Origin: an uncultured Roseburia sp.
GTDB taxonomy: Bacteria > Bacillota > Clostridia > Lachnospirales > Lachnospiraceae
Direction of reading: 5' to 3'
DNA: 64,000 nucleotides
NCBI GenBank assembly: GCA_947649645.1
Contig: CANSSP010000015.1
Location: 16,877 to 80,876 of the forward strand
The notes under the pieces were generated by a model, which was not told the origin of the DNA, made no database searches, and saw only the letters and a program-made list of their open reading frames with translations. Every line of letters begins with the position of its first letter. Position 1 is the stretch's first letter. Of the stretch, positions 53,710 to 62,905 are shown piece after piece. A program made the translations under genes and the position numbers.

Positions 53710-55008
53710 ATGGCAGCCATTGACAGCGCTTATCAGTATTATCTGAGCACTTATGGCACTTCGCGCACGTCGCGCTACGACACGCATAAGAAGAGCCAGC
53801 TTCGTGCAATATACAATAATATTGTAAAAATAAATAAAGATTCTCCTCTGTACAAAATCAAGTACTCCGGAGATGTACAGAAGTTTGCCATTGATATCAA
53901 AGAGAGGACGCGGTCCATTCAGAATATTGTGGCTTCTCTTTCCGATACCGAAGACGGAATTGAAGGCGCTTTTCAGAAAAAGCTGGCCCAGTCCTCCGAT
54001 GACGAGATTGTCGGGGCAGAATATATCGGCCGCCAGCAGGATGCGGACGACTCTCTTCATTTTGATGTCGAAGTCCTGCATCTGGCAACCCCCCAGATCA
54101 ACCGCGGTGCTTATCTGACGGGTGATAAGGCAGGTTTTAAACCGGGCACATACAGCTTTGATCTCAACACATTTTTAAGCTCTTACGAGTTTCAATACAG
54201 CGTGAACAGCAGCGATACCAACCGTGACGTACAGGATAAGCTGATCCGCCTTATCAACAATGCCAATGTCGGCCTCTCCGCCGGTCTTGTCACAAACGAA
54301 AAAGGACAGACGGCTCTCGAAATCACTTCAGAGCAGACGGGACTCGGGGAAAACGAACGGTTTCTTTTTGAGATTATCCCGGCTCCCGATACGGGTTCGA
54401 TAAAGGCCATGTACACGCTCGGAATCGACCATGTCGAACAGATGGCCCGGAGTTCTTCTTTTCTTCTGAATGGAAATGAGCACTCCTCCCTGTCCAACAC
54501 GTTTACGATCAACAACGCGTTTGAGCTCACCTTAAAAAAGCCCAGCGCGGATGGCCATGCCGCTACAATCGGTTTTAAAGAAAACGCGGACGCTGTTGCA
54601 GATAACGTACAGACCCTTGTGAACGCTTACAATAATATTATACAGCTCGGGCACAATTACAGGGAATCTCAGCCCTCCAGCAAGCTGCTGCATGAGATGG
54701 AAGGTGTTGCAAAGTCCTATTATAGCGATCTGGAATCCATCGGGCTGAACCTTCAGAAAGACGGTTTCATCAGTGTCGACCGTGGTCTTCTGGCCGAATC
54801 CGTCACCGATTCCGGCGCAAAGGAATGTTTTTCTCTGCTCAACCGGTTTAAAGATTCGTTAAACGATAAAGCTGTCTCGGCTTCCATCAATCCTATGAAT
54901 TATGTGAGCAAGATCCTGATCGCCTACAAAAATCCGGAAGGACACAATTTTGCCACCCCGTATATCACATCGCTTTATTCCGGCATGATGCTGGATCAGT
55001 ACTGTTAA
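53710..55008 (+). CDS. FliD-like flagellar filament cap / hook-associated protein
   Basis: ATG 53710 follows AAAGGAGGGG; 432 residues, mostly helical ends with a beta-rich centre. NTFTINNAFELTLKKPS and the following GFKENADAVADNVQTLVNAYNNII, then LESIGLNLQKDGFISVDRGLL, match the FliD D1/D2 pattern (NxFtidGvtitL, then the V-x-x-FV-x-aYN segment). The N-terminus lacks the usual SGLDT start of FliD, so it is a divergent family member. FliD caps the filament and guides flagellin folding. It lies by the glycosylation genes, opposite strand, with its own terminator. Confidence 0.78.
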   Translation: MAAIDSAYQYYLSTYGTSRTSRYDTHKKSQLRAIYNNIVKINKDSPLYKIKYSGDVQKFAIDIKERTRSIQNIVASLSDTEDGIEGAFQKKLAQSSDDEIVGAEYIGRQQDADDSLHFDVEVLHLATPQINRGAYLTGDKAGFKPGTYSFDLNTFLSSYEFQYSVNSSDTNRDVQDKLIRLINNANVGLSAGLVTNEKGQTALEITSEQTGLGENERFLFEIIPAPDTGSIKAMYTLGIDHVEQMARSSSFLLNGNEHSSLSNTFTINNAFELTLKKPSADGHAATIGFKENADAVADNVQTLVNAYNNIIQLGHNYRESQPSSKLLHEMEGVAKSYYSDLESIGLNLQKDGFISVDRGLLAESVTDSGAKECFSLLNRFKDSLNDKAVSASINPMNYVSKILIAYKNPEGHNFATPYITSLYSGMMLDQYC

Positions 55009-55023
55009 GCTTTCTTCTGTCAG

Positions 55024-55064
55024 AAAAACCGTGCGTGCAGCAAAACACTGCATTCACGGTTTTT
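55024..55064. terminator. Terminator of the FliD-like gene
   Basis: AAAAACCGTG (55024-55033) and CACGGTTTTT (55055-55064); A- and T-runs on both sides allow use in both directions, including the glycan operon end. Confidence 0.85.
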
Positions 55065-55077
55065 ATACATAAAAATC

Positions 55078-56238
55078 CTATTCTTCCAGCATGCGCAGCA
55101 TCTGCTGTATCCTTGTCACATAGCCGTGATACTTTTTTACCTTCTCATACCCTTTTTTTGCAATCTGTCTGCGCTCCTCCTCATGCGCGAGATAATACCC
55201 CGTCTTTTCCCGCAGATCGTCGATGCCGTGAAAACAGACCAGATCGCTCCCTTCTTCAAAATAGCAGGGAATTTCTGCCTGGTAATTGGTCAGGAGAAAT
55301 CCGCCCGAACCGAGAACATCCCACACACGCAGCGGAATTCCGCTCTTAATGTTGGGGATCGTAAAATTCAGGTTGATTCTGGACGCATGAAATACCTTGG
55401 GCATTTCACTCCAGTAATCAACTGACCCGCAATACTGAATACGCAGCAGATCACTGACATCGCTGTTGCTGTAAACATTTACGCGATAATACTTCGACAA
55501 TTCAATGAGAGCCCGCCTCCGCGCTCTCTCCGCAATCTTAAATCCGAGCACAGTCGTCTGAAAAATCAGCCCGAGATCTGAAAAAGAACCGTCCGATTTT
55601 TCCAGCTCGAAATATTCCTGAAGCTGCTCCAGAATATCGGTGGTCAGAAGTGATTCCACAATTGAGCCGCCGCTGATATTGATCTGCGCCTCCATCACGG
55701 CGTCAAAATAGCCACGCAGATACTCCGAAAGTCTGCCTTTTAATTTATCGTAGGAATTTCTCTCATACAGACTTCCGACAAAAGCCACATCGCCGCGATA
55801 TTTCCCAAGATCCGTGGTATGCTCTAAAATTGTATCAATCCGGTTCACATCCACCGCCAGCGGAAGATGCCAGATATGCTCCACTCCCATCCCTTTAAAT
55901 TCGAGATAATTCGTCTTATCAAACGTAAATATATAATTACAGGTGTGGAACACAGATTCATGGTACATACTGATCAGCGGGTTGTCACAGGTCCAGGAGA
56001 CATATTTTACTCCCAGCTTCTGACAGACATTCGAAATCAAGGCAAAATAATTGACGGTAAAGACAAAGTCATATCGATTTTCCATGATCTTTGCCTCTAT
56101 GACGCGCTCAAATTCGGGGCTGACATCGTAGCTGCCGAGCTCCTGCTCAATATTATCCACGCGATGGCCAAGCAGCAGGAACGTCTGCTCGATGTCTCTG
56201 TAATTATATGCTTTCCAGCGATACATTAAAATGTACAT
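55078..56238 (-). CDS. CgeB/DUF3880-type glycosyltransferase
   Basis: A 386-residue protein; ATG 56238 with GGGAGG upstream. The N-terminal half (FVFTVNYFALISNVCQKLGVKYVSWTCDNP region) is the DUF3880 domain and the C-terminal half (NLNFT, IKSGIPLRVWDVLGSGGFLLTNYQ) the GT1-like CgeB domain with its donor-binding Gly/Glu loop. It is similar to the protein at 60848 (LRIWDILGAGGFVLTNYQ), so the two are paralogues. It is the last gene of a six-gene glycan operon. Likely it transfers a sugar to flagellin or another surface protein; the acceptor is not shown. Confidence 0.86.
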   Translation of the reverse strand: MYILMYRWKAYNYRDIEQTFLLLGHRVDNIEQELGSYDVSPEFERVIEAKIMENRYDFVFTVNYFALISNVCQKLGVKYVSWTCDNPLISMYHESVFHTCNYIFTFDKTNYLEFKGMGVEHIWHLPLAVDVNRIDTILEHTTDLGKYRGDVAFVGSLYERNSYDKLKGRLSEYLRGYFDAVMEAQINISGGSIVESLLTTDILEQLQEYFELEKSDGSFSDLGLIFQTTVLGFKIAERARRRALIELSKYYRVNVYSNSDVSDLLRIQYCGSVDYWSEMPKVFHASRINLNFTIPNIKSGIPLRVWDVLGSGGFLLTNYQAEIPCYFEEGSDLVCFHGIDDLREKTGYYLAHEEERRQIAKKGYEKVKKYHGYVTRIQQMLRMLEE

Positions 56239-56264
56239 ATTCCCTCCCCGGACCCGTGCACCGG

Positions 56265-57461
56265 TCAGTCAAAAAAACATTCTGCTATCAGCTCCGCGCG
56301 ACTTTTCCACGTATGTCCTTCTTTTGCGGCCCGATATCCGCAGTCCGCCATCTCCTGCGCCTGCTTAAGATGTCCAAACAGTTCCAAGACACGCTCCGGC
56401 AATGTGCATATCTGTTCAAGTGAAAACAGAACCAGTTCCTTTTTATCCTTAAACTCACGCCGCAGCCAGGCCGAGTCGTCCGTGACGACCGCAGCGCCCG
56501 CAAGCATCCCATTAAAAATCCGGTCATGTGCCCCGGCCTTAAACCATGTCATTGTATTCAACACAATCTTACTGTCATTCATCAGCGGAAGAATCTGTGG
56601 CGCCAGGACTTTGCCTCCATAATTAAGACAAGGATGCCCGCTCCACTCGCACTGATCCCACCCCGTCCCATACGCCGTGACCTTAATCCCGCTTTCCACC
56701 AGTATCCGCACTGCCTGTTCTCTGAAAAAAGACGTCGCATAGGAATCCAGAAATCTCATTTTTACCGTAATCTCCCTGATCCGGTGTTCGGGCAGCTCCT
56801 CACAGACCGCCCTTAAATATGCTTCCATAACCTCCTCGGTCGTCTTCCCAGGATGCTTTACCAGTTCCTGCAGCACTTCCTGCGCCATTCTCTGTCCGTC
56901 GGTTTCCGGTATTGAATCCAGATCAGGTATCATACGCGTAACCGTATAGATCGGAAGCGCTCCCGCATAGAGCACATCAATCCCCCGCTCCGCCAGCGGC
57001 TTATGGCGGCCGCCAAGCTCCACGCCCGCGTGGGGAAGAAAATCCGTCCTTCTGATATGTCGAAACCAGCGGCGAATATATTTTACATGATTTAAGTCCG
57101 TGCAAAGCACAATAGAAGTAACCGGCGCTTTCTGCAATGGTTTTTCATAGTGAAACGGATGATCCATCAGAATATTGATATAAGGAATATCAAAAAACTC
57201 CCAGAGATTGCTCCCGTCTGAAAGATCAAGATTGTAGCCGAGATTGTTAAACGTGACACAGGCAAAACGACGCGCTCCCGTCCAACTCTTTTCCTGACGT
57301 AAAAGAGAAAGGAGCCTCTCTTTGCTCTCCCTTTCTGCTCCGGCGTCATAGACAAAAGAAGAAAAACCCAGTGCCTCAAACGCGTCTTTTAAATGTTTCG
57401 TAAACAGATCGAGCGTATCATAAACGCCGACAAAATAAATAATCGTCATTTTTTCTGTCAC
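56265..57461 (-). CDS. CgeB-like glycosyltransferase
   Basis: A 398-residue protein from GTG 57461, overlapping the LegC-like stop codon end (TAGGTG) with GGAGG seven bases before. N-terminal domain with DIPYINILMDHPFHYE, C-terminal GT-B domain with AYGTGWDQCEW and AGAHDRIFNGMLAGAAVVTDD, as in glycosyltransferase group 1 / CgeB-like proteins. It is not closely similar to the neighbours at 55.1 and 60.8 kb. It probably uses an activated sugar made by the three sugar-nucleotide genes upstream. Substrates are unknown. Confidence 0.84.
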   Translation of the reverse strand: MTEKMTIIYFVGVYDTLDLFTKHLKDAFEALGFSSFVYDAGAERESKERLLSLLRQEKSWTGARRFACVTFNNLGYNLDLSDGSNLWEFFDIPYINILMDHPFHYEKPLQKAPVTSIVLCTDLNHVKYIRRWFRHIRRTDFLPHAGVELGGRHKPLAERGIDVLYAGALPIYTVTRMIPDLDSIPETDGQRMAQEVLQELVKHPGKTTEEVMEAYLRAVCEELPEHRIREITVKMRFLDSYATSFFREQAVRILVESGIKVTAYGTGWDQCEWSGHPCLNYGGKVLAPQILPLMNDSKIVLNTMTWFKAGAHDRIFNGMLAGAAVVTDDSAWLRREFKDKKELVLFSLEQICTLPERVLELFGHLKQAQEMADCGYRAAKEGHTWKSRAELIAECFFD

Positions 57462-58655
57462 CTACAGACCTCCTGTCGTTGAAAAACCTCCGGTCACATT
57501 TTTTATCTGCTCTGCGACATAAACAATCTCCTCGTCCGTCAGCTGCGTGCTGCAGGGAAAATTCAGAATGCATGCGCTGTAATAGGCCGCTCTCTCAATC
57601 TCATATGTAACAGCATCCCGATAGGGGCGCTGTTCATGAATCAGCCCCCACACTGCTCTTGTCTGCACACCACGCCCGTCCAGTTCTGCAATGATTTTCC
57701 GCAACGGGATATCCGTTCCCCCGGAAACAATTTCCAGGGAATAAAACCACTGATTGGAGTACGTCCCCTCCCTGAATCCCAGCATTTTACCCCCTGCGAA
57801 TCCTGCAAGAAGCGCACGGTACCGTTCATAATTACGGTGTTTTCTGGCAATAAATTCCGGCAGTTCCTCCATCTGCGCCACCCCGAGAGCTGCCTGCAGA
57901 TTGGTCATGCGATAATTAAATCCTACTTCGTTATGAATATAAAAATGCGGATCATCCTTCGCCTGTGTGGACAGATACTGCATATGCGCGACCTGGTCCT
58001 CATTTCTCCCCGTGACGGCGCCTCCGCCGCCTGTCGTGATGATTTTATTGCCGTTAAACGAAAATGCTCCGAAATCTCCGATGGTCCCTGCATATTTTCC
58101 CGCATAACGTCCCTGCGTATAATGCGAACCGAGCGCCTCCGTCGCATCCTCAATCACCTTCAGGCCAAATTCTTCTGCCACATCCATGATTGCTTCCATG
58201 TCCGCCAGATTTCCAAACACATGCACTACGATAATTGCTTTCACCGGTCTGCCGCTTGCGGTATGAACCAGACGCCCCTCCCTCATCCTGCATTCCGCCT
58301 CACAGAACCTGCGCAGCTTCACGGGATCCATACACAGGCTGTCGTCGCAATCCATAAAAATGGGTTCCGCGAACTGATACCGGACAGGATTGACAGCCGC
58401 AATAAACGTCAGCGTCGGCACAATCACCATGTCCCCCGGCATCACACCACACTCCATCAGCGCAAGATGGAGCCCGGCCGTCCCGCTCTGGCAGGCCGCG
58501 GTCTTCTTTGTTTTCAGATATTCTGCCAATTGTTGCTCCAGCCTGGTAATATAGGCTCCCCCGGTGGAAACCCAGCCCTGCTTTAGTGCATCATCCACAT
58601 ACTGTTGCTCGTTTCCCTCAAAATTTGGTACTGACAATGGTATAAAATGATCCAT
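57462..58655 (-). CDS. legC: LegC-like sugar-nucleotide aminotransferase (DegT/DnrJ/EryC1 family)
   Basis: A 397-residue PLP enzyme. Conserved QSGTAGLHLAL (about 56-66), an aspartate in IEDATEALGS and the PLP lysine Lys204 in SFNGNKIITTGGGG. In legionaminic-acid pathways LegC adds an amino group to a 4-keto-6-deoxy GDP sugar made by LegB. LegB-like and PtmE-like genes lie directly upstream, which supports this subfamily, although other 4-aminosugars remain possible. ATG 58655 follows AAGGGGAG, 16 bp after the LegB stop. All catalytic residues are present. Confidence 0.88.
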   Translation of the reverse strand: MDHFIPLSVPNFEGNEQQYVDDALKQGWVSTGGAYITRLEQQLAEYLKTKKTAACQSGTAGLHLALMECGVMPGDMVIVPTLTFIAAVNPVRYQFAEPIFMDCDDSLCMDPVKLRRFCEAECRMREGRLVHTASGRPVKAIIVVHVFGNLADMEAIMDVAEEFGLKVIEDATEALGSHYTQGRYAGKYAGTIGDFGAFSFNGNKIITTGGGGAVTGRNEDQVAHMQYLSTQAKDDPHFYIHNEVGFNYRMTNLQAALGVAQMEELPEFIARKHRNYERYRALLAGFAGGKMLGFREGTYSNQWFYSLEIVSGGTDIPLRKIIAELDGRGVQTRAVWGLIHEQRPYRDAVTYEIERAAYYSACILNFPCSTQLTDEEIVYVAEQIKNVTGGFSTTGGL

Positions 58656-58671
58656 AGCGATCTCCCCTTAT

Positions 58672-59652
58672 TTACACATTGTAAATATCCGTTTTATAGG
58701 CGCTCATATTGTGACGAATCCACTCGATCGTCTCCGCGATTCCCTGTTCAAACGTATACTTCTGCTTCCAGTCCGTCAGCTCCTTAATCTTTGCATTTGA
58801 ACCCAGCAGACGATTTACCTCACTCTTCTCGGGGCGCAGACGCTGCTCGTCACAGACAATCTCCGCCGCCGGATTGATCTGGGCAATGATCTCCGCCGCA
58901 AGCTTTCCGATCGAAATCTCATTCTGCGTCGCAATATTGATCTCTTCCCCAATCGTTTTGTCCGACTCTGCGATCGCAATAAACCCTGCAGCCGTATCTT
59001 TTACATAATTAAAATCCCTCGTGGGCGTCAGCGAACCAAGCCTTATTTTCTCTTTTCCGGCCAGAAGCTGTGTAATAATGGTCGGAATCACGGCGCGTGC
59101 CGATTGTCTGGGGCCAAATGTGTTAAACGGTCTCACAATGGATACGGGAAGTCCGAAGCTGCGGTAAAAACTTTCTGCAAGGCGGTCCGCTCCGATCTTC
59201 GTCGCGGAATACGGCGACTGTCCCTGGAACGGATGCTTTTCATCGATCGGCACATACTGCGCCGTACCGTACACTTCCGACGTCGACGTCACCATCACCC
59301 GCTCTGTTTCCAGTTCTCTCGCCGCCTGCAGAACATTTAACGTTCCCTTGATATTTGTGTCAACATAAGAATCCGGCGAATGATAGCTGAACGGAATCGC
59401 TATCAGCGCGGCAAGGTGAAACACGCCGTCTACGCCTTTCATCGCCTCGCGCACGCCATTCGGGTCTCTGATATCGCCCGTAAATACCTCTATCGCCTCT
59501 CTCTTTTCTGTCGGCAAAGTATCCAGCCATCCCCAGGTATTAAAAGAATTGTAGCAGGCAAACGCCTTTACGTCATATCCCTTTTCCAGCAGACTCTCCG
59601 TCAGATGACTTCCGATAAAACCGTCCGCCCCCGTCACTAATACTTTTTTCAT
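58672..59652 (-). CDS. legB: LegB-like NAD-dependent 4,6-dehydratase
   Basis: A 326-residue extended SDR enzyme. The NAD loop TGADGFIGSHL (7-17), the catalytic Thr/Ser region STSEVYGTAQYVPIDEKHP, and Y148-x3-K152 (YSATK). SFNTWGWLDTL and AALIAIPFSYHSPDSYVDTNIKG are typical of LegB from Campylobacter-type legionaminic pathways, which converts GDP-GlcNAc to the 4-keto-6-deoxy sugar. ATG 59652 follows AGGAGGA. The enzyme is expected to pass its product to LegC. Confidence 0.9.
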   Translation of the reverse strand: MKKVLVTGADGFIGSHLTESLLEKGYDVKAFACYNSFNTWGWLDTLPTEKREAIEVFTGDIRDPNGVREAMKGVDGVFHLAALIAIPFSYHSPDSYVDTNIKGTLNVLQAARELETERVMVTSTSEVYGTAQYVPIDEKHPFQGQSPYSATKIGADRLAESFYRSFGLPVSIVRPFNTFGPRQSARAVIPTIITQLLAGKEKIRLGSLTPTRDFNYVKDTAAGFIAIAESDKTIGEEINIATQNEISIGKLAAEIIAQINPAAEIVCDEQRLRPEKSEVNRLLGSNAKIKELTDWKQKYTFEQGIAETIEWIRHNMSAYKTDIYNV

Positions 59653-59688
59653 TTCACACTTTCCTCCTGTACGAAACCTATTTTGCCT

Positions 59689-60762
59689 TTACTCCGATTG
59701 CAGATTCAATTTTTCTTCCATGCGGCGCATCTCTTCCATTTCCCCCATATCCAGAAAAGAATCTTCACTGATCGGATACATGCCCACTTTCCGTCCCTCC
59801 GCAAGGAGCCGTTCCGTCAGATCCGTCATATGGAAAAAGGTATCCTTAGGAATCTCCGTGAGCAGTCCGGGATTTAATATGTACATCCCCGTGTTTACAA
59901 AATAAGAAAGACGGGGTTTTTCTTCCATATATTCCACTGCCCCATTTTCCCTCGAATGAATCACACCGTACGGTACCACAATATTTTTCAGCGCCGTCAC
60001 GATCGTCAGTTCATTCTTTGCCTCCTTGTGATAGCGGTAAATATCCCCATAATCCGCCCTGATAAGGATGTCGCAGTTTGTGACGATAAACGCCCTGTCA
60101 AATCCCGCCTCAATCAGTCCCAGACTCCCCGCAGTGCCGAGCGGCTTATCTTCCTCCACATAACAGATTTTATAATCCGTCGAAAGTTCCGAAAAATAAG
60201 ACTTGATCATACTTTTGCGGTAATTCACCGTCGCATAAAAATTGCGGACGCCAAAATCACAAAACCGGTTAACAATGCGCTCCATAATCGGAATATCGCC
60301 GATCGGAATCAGTGGCTTGGGAAGAATCTTTGTGTATGGATAAAGCCTTGTCCCTTTACCGCCCGCCATTATCACGACAGGAACTCCCGAAAGCGTTGCG
60401 TCCGGTTCCGCAGCCTTTACAGCTGCATCCTCGCGAAATAAAATATCTGTGATCATCCTCCTGGAATTGATCACCGGAAGCGCCGTGATCAGATATTTTT
60501 TCATATATTCTCCTGCCGTCGCAATTTCTTTGCGGCAGATGGATTTCGGCTCCGGGTTCATCACCTGCCCGACTCTGCCCCGCAGCTCCCCGGTCCGTAT
60601 CAGCCATCTGCGGATATCTCCGTCCGTGACTACGCCGATCAGTCTTCCTTCATCATCTTTCACGAAAAGAATCCCCCGCGTGTTGCCGTCTATCTTCTCC
60701 ATCGCTTCCACAATCGTACTGTCCGCAGATATAAGAAATTGCATCAACTGTTCCGTCTTCAT
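59689..60762 (-). CDS. ptmE: PtmE-like nucleotidyltransferase with CBS domains
   Basis: ATG 60762 has GGGAGG eight bases upstream; 357 residues. Two CBS domains (about 1-120) precede a sugar-phosphate nucleotidyltransferase with GGKGTRLYPYTKILPKPLIPIG and NCDILIRADYG. This fusion is the layout of Campylobacter PtmE, which makes GDP-GlcN/GlcNAc for the legionaminic-acid pathway. It heads the sugar genes with legB 37 bp downstream. The nucleotide used cannot be read from the sequence with certainty. Confidence 0.87.
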   Translation of the reverse strand: MKTEQLMQFLISADSTIVEAMEKIDGNTRGILFVKDDEGRLIGVVTDGDIRRWLIRTGELRGRVGQVMNPEPKSICRKEIATAGEYMKKYLITALPVINSRRMITDILFREDAAVKAAEPDATLSGVPVVIMAGGKGTRLYPYTKILPKPLIPIGDIPIMERIVNRFCDFGVRNFYATVNYRKSMIKSYFSELSTDYKICYVEEDKPLGTAGSLGLIEAGFDRAFIVTNCDILIRADYGDIYRYHKEAKNELTIVTALKNIVVPYGVIHSRENGAVEYMEEKPRLSYFVNTGMYILNPGLLTEIPKDTFFHMTDLTERLLAEGRKVGMYPISEDSFLDMGEMEEMRRMEEKLNLQSE

Positions 60763-60847
60763 GAGACAACCTCCCTGTTTCCCGCTTATCATCCATGATA
60801 AGTCCTGATTACTCTGATTCTTTTATGTTACATCAAAGTCTCTCCTT

Positions 60848-62026
60848 TTAAAATACCATATTTCCCTTTTCCAGCATTTGCCGTAACCGCAGATCCAGGG
60901 AATAAAGAGCCTTTGCTTTTTCATATCCATTGCGCGCAATCTCCCTGCGCTCCGTCTCATGCTCCAGATAATAACCAATCTTATCGAGCAGCTCCGCTTC
61001 ACTGGCAAACGTCTCTATCTCACGCCCGATCTCAAAATATTCGGGGATTTCCGTCTGATAATTTGTCAGTACAAATCCACCAGCGCCAAGGATATCCCAG
61101 ATCCTGAGCGGTAATCCCGTCCGGATAGGCTTTGACGTAAAATTAAGATTAATTTTCGACAGATAAAAAATCTTCGGCATCTCCGTCATCGTCTTTGCCA
61201 GCCCGCGGCAGGATGCCAGAGGCAGTACCGACGCATCGCTGCCCGTGTACAAATCAAGCGCATACTTTGCAGAAACCGCAGACAAAAGCCGCAGACGCTC
61301 CTGTTCCGTCACTTTGTTGCCAAGGTAAAGATGTGCCATTGCCGCTTTCTCGTTGTGACTGGCACGTTCGGGAAAACGATAAAATGGGACCCGTTGCTTA
61401 AAATCCGTGAGAACAGAGTCCGTGATACACTCCTCAAGAAAATTGTATCCGTATACCTTAAGCTGTGCCTCGATCAGACCGTCCAGATATCCCTTCAGAT
61501 ACGTTCCGTCATCCTTCAGGCGGTTATAAGGACATTTTTCCGTATACAGGGAACCGACAAAAGAAACGTCGGCTGAAAATCTCTTCTTATCCTCCTTTGT
61601 CACGGACGCAGTCACAGCGTCGACACGAGCGTAACTGGCTCCCAATGGAAGATAAAATATATTTTCGGGATTTTCCGGTACAAATTCCTCATACATGGCA
61701 TAGTCAAACAGAAAAATCCGGTTCCAGCGATTCCTTATGGAATGAGAATAAAGCTCCATGACCGGGCTGTCCACAATCCAGCAAAAATAAGGTGTTTTAA
61801 AAATATTGCAGACCTCCGACACCACAGGGAAAAAATTGATGCTGAATACCATGTCATACCGCCTCTGCTTTAAGGCTGTGCTGACCAGCTCCATACACTG
61901 CCTCGGAGATATCTCTTTATCTGTCATCTCCTCCGTAATCTCATGTACCGTGTGCCCCATTCCGGTAAATATATCAATGATGTCTGGCTCACATATACTG
62001 TTATAGCGGTAACATAATATATTCAT
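60848..62026 (-). CDS. CgeB/DUF3880-type glycosyltransferase, paralogue of 55078
   Basis: I start at ATG 62026, which follows AAGGAGAG, giving 392 residues; the open frame runs upstream through a rhodanese remnant but that part is a separate, broken gene. DUF3880 domain (MVFSINFFPVVSEVCNIFKTPYFCWIVDSP region) and CgeB-like C-terminal domain (NLNFTSKPIRTGLPLRIWDILG). It is the first gene of the glycan operon, 85 bp before ptmE. Likely a sugar transferase for surface protein glycosylation. Confidence 0.87.
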   Translation of the reverse strand: MNILCYRYNSICEPDIIDIFTGMGHTVHEITEEMTDKEISPRQCMELVSTALKQRRYDMVFSINFFPVVSEVCNIFKTPYFCWIVDSPVMELYSHSIRNRWNRIFLFDYAMYEEFVPENPENIFYLPLGASYARVDAVTASVTKEDKKRFSADVSFVGSLYTEKCPYNRLKDDGTYLKGYLDGLIEAQLKVYGYNFLEECITDSVLTDFKQRVPFYRFPERASHNEKAAMAHLYLGNKVTEQERLRLLSAVSAKYALDLYTGSDASVLPLASCRGLAKTMTEMPKIFYLSKINLNFTSKPIRTGLPLRIWDILGAGGFVLTNYQTEIPEYFEIGREIETFASEAELLDKIGYYLEHETERREIARNGYEKAKALYSLDLRLRQMLEKGNMVF

Positions 62027-62060
62027 CGCTCTCTCCTTTTTAATTCCACTTTGTCTGATT

Positions 62061-62270
62061 TCACTCGACCATATCGGGGTAAGGCCAGTCTGTGATCCCC
62101 CAGATTCCAGAATATTTTCATATCCCATCTCTGCCAGCTTCTGCACCGCCTGCCCGCTTCGATTTCCGCTGCGACAGTATACCAGAATGGTCTGCGCCTT
62201 ATCGGGCAGTTCTTCTGGTTCTCCCAGAATCTCCTCATTCGGAAGACAGACCGCTCCTTTGTTCTTCCCG
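62061..62270 (-). pseudogene. Rhodanese fragment with a frameshift
   Basis: The C-terminal half of a rhodanese domain: GAVCLPNEEI, then the active-site loop ILVYCRSGNRSGQAV with Cys and the tail GYENILESGG. In the current frame it runs on into nonsense, but one base slip in the G5 run (62097-62101 on the plus strand C5) restores GITDWPYPDMVE and a stop at 62061. The N-terminal half is missing. The fragment directly joins the hydrolase remnant. Confidence 0.8.
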
Positions 62271-62660
62271 ACCAATGAGAGCAGGATGATCCCCCTTCTG
62301 TTCACCGTAAGCTCCGAAAAACGCATGGTTTCCGCCCTCTGTACAGATTTCCATGTAACCCGAAGGCATAAGTGCACGACCGTCTTCTACTTTTCCCATC
62401 CTGAGCACGCCATCTTCACTTCCATAGACAGACAAAACAAGAAGAGAGTCTGTCTGTAAACTTTTTGTCGGATAAGCCGCCAGAAGTACCAGGCCGTTCA
62501 GCTCGCCCGGATACTTTGCCGCATAAGATGCCGCCATCGCTCCTCCCAGAGAATGGCCCGCCAGATACCATTGCTCATAATCACAGGCATTCATTATGTT
62601 CTTTGCCCTGTTCTGCCCCAGAATGGCCAGATTACACGGCATTCTGACCAGGAATATCAA
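62235..62660 (-). pseudogene. Alpha/beta hydrolase remnant without N-terminus
   Basis: A 141-residue open frame from TTG 62660 containing GHSLGG (Ser37 nucleophile), GSEDGV and GGNHAFFG, thus Ser, Asp and His of the triad, but the N-terminal half of the fold is missing. The C-terminal end (KGDHPALIGREEQ) meets the rhodanese fragment in another frame. It is probably a deletion remnant; a short active protein cannot be ruled out. Confidence 0.65.
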
Positions 62661-62844
62661 CAGACAGAATCATACTTTACTGTCAATATATATCGGAAAC
62701 TTTGCCTTCTTCCTTTAATATGCTTTGCCGGTCCTTCCTCACGGCGTGAGAAAAAATCGAAACCGTGGAGTGGAAAGAAAACAAGGTCCTTATCGGGGAC
62801 CGAACATGTCTGCTATTCCGTGCCGGAAGGGCAGAATTGAAAAA

Positions 62845-62886
62845 GAAACCGGGAGGGAGCCTTTAAGGTTCCCTCCCGGTTTCTTT
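62845..62886. terminator. Terminator of the orphan response regulator
   Basis: AAACCGGGAGGGA and TCCCTCCCGGTTT with inner pairing, flanked by T-rich sequence on both sides. The rest of 62661-62905 shows no gene. Confidence 0.85.
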
Positions 62887-62905
62887 TGTCATATATTTTT
62901 TCCAC

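Noticed and set aside
60848..62377. Rhodanese-glycosyltransferase fusion protein
   Set aside because: A good ribosome site and ATG at 62026 fit the glycosyltransferase, the paralogue at 55.1 kb has no such extension, and the rhodanese part is a frameshifted fragment.
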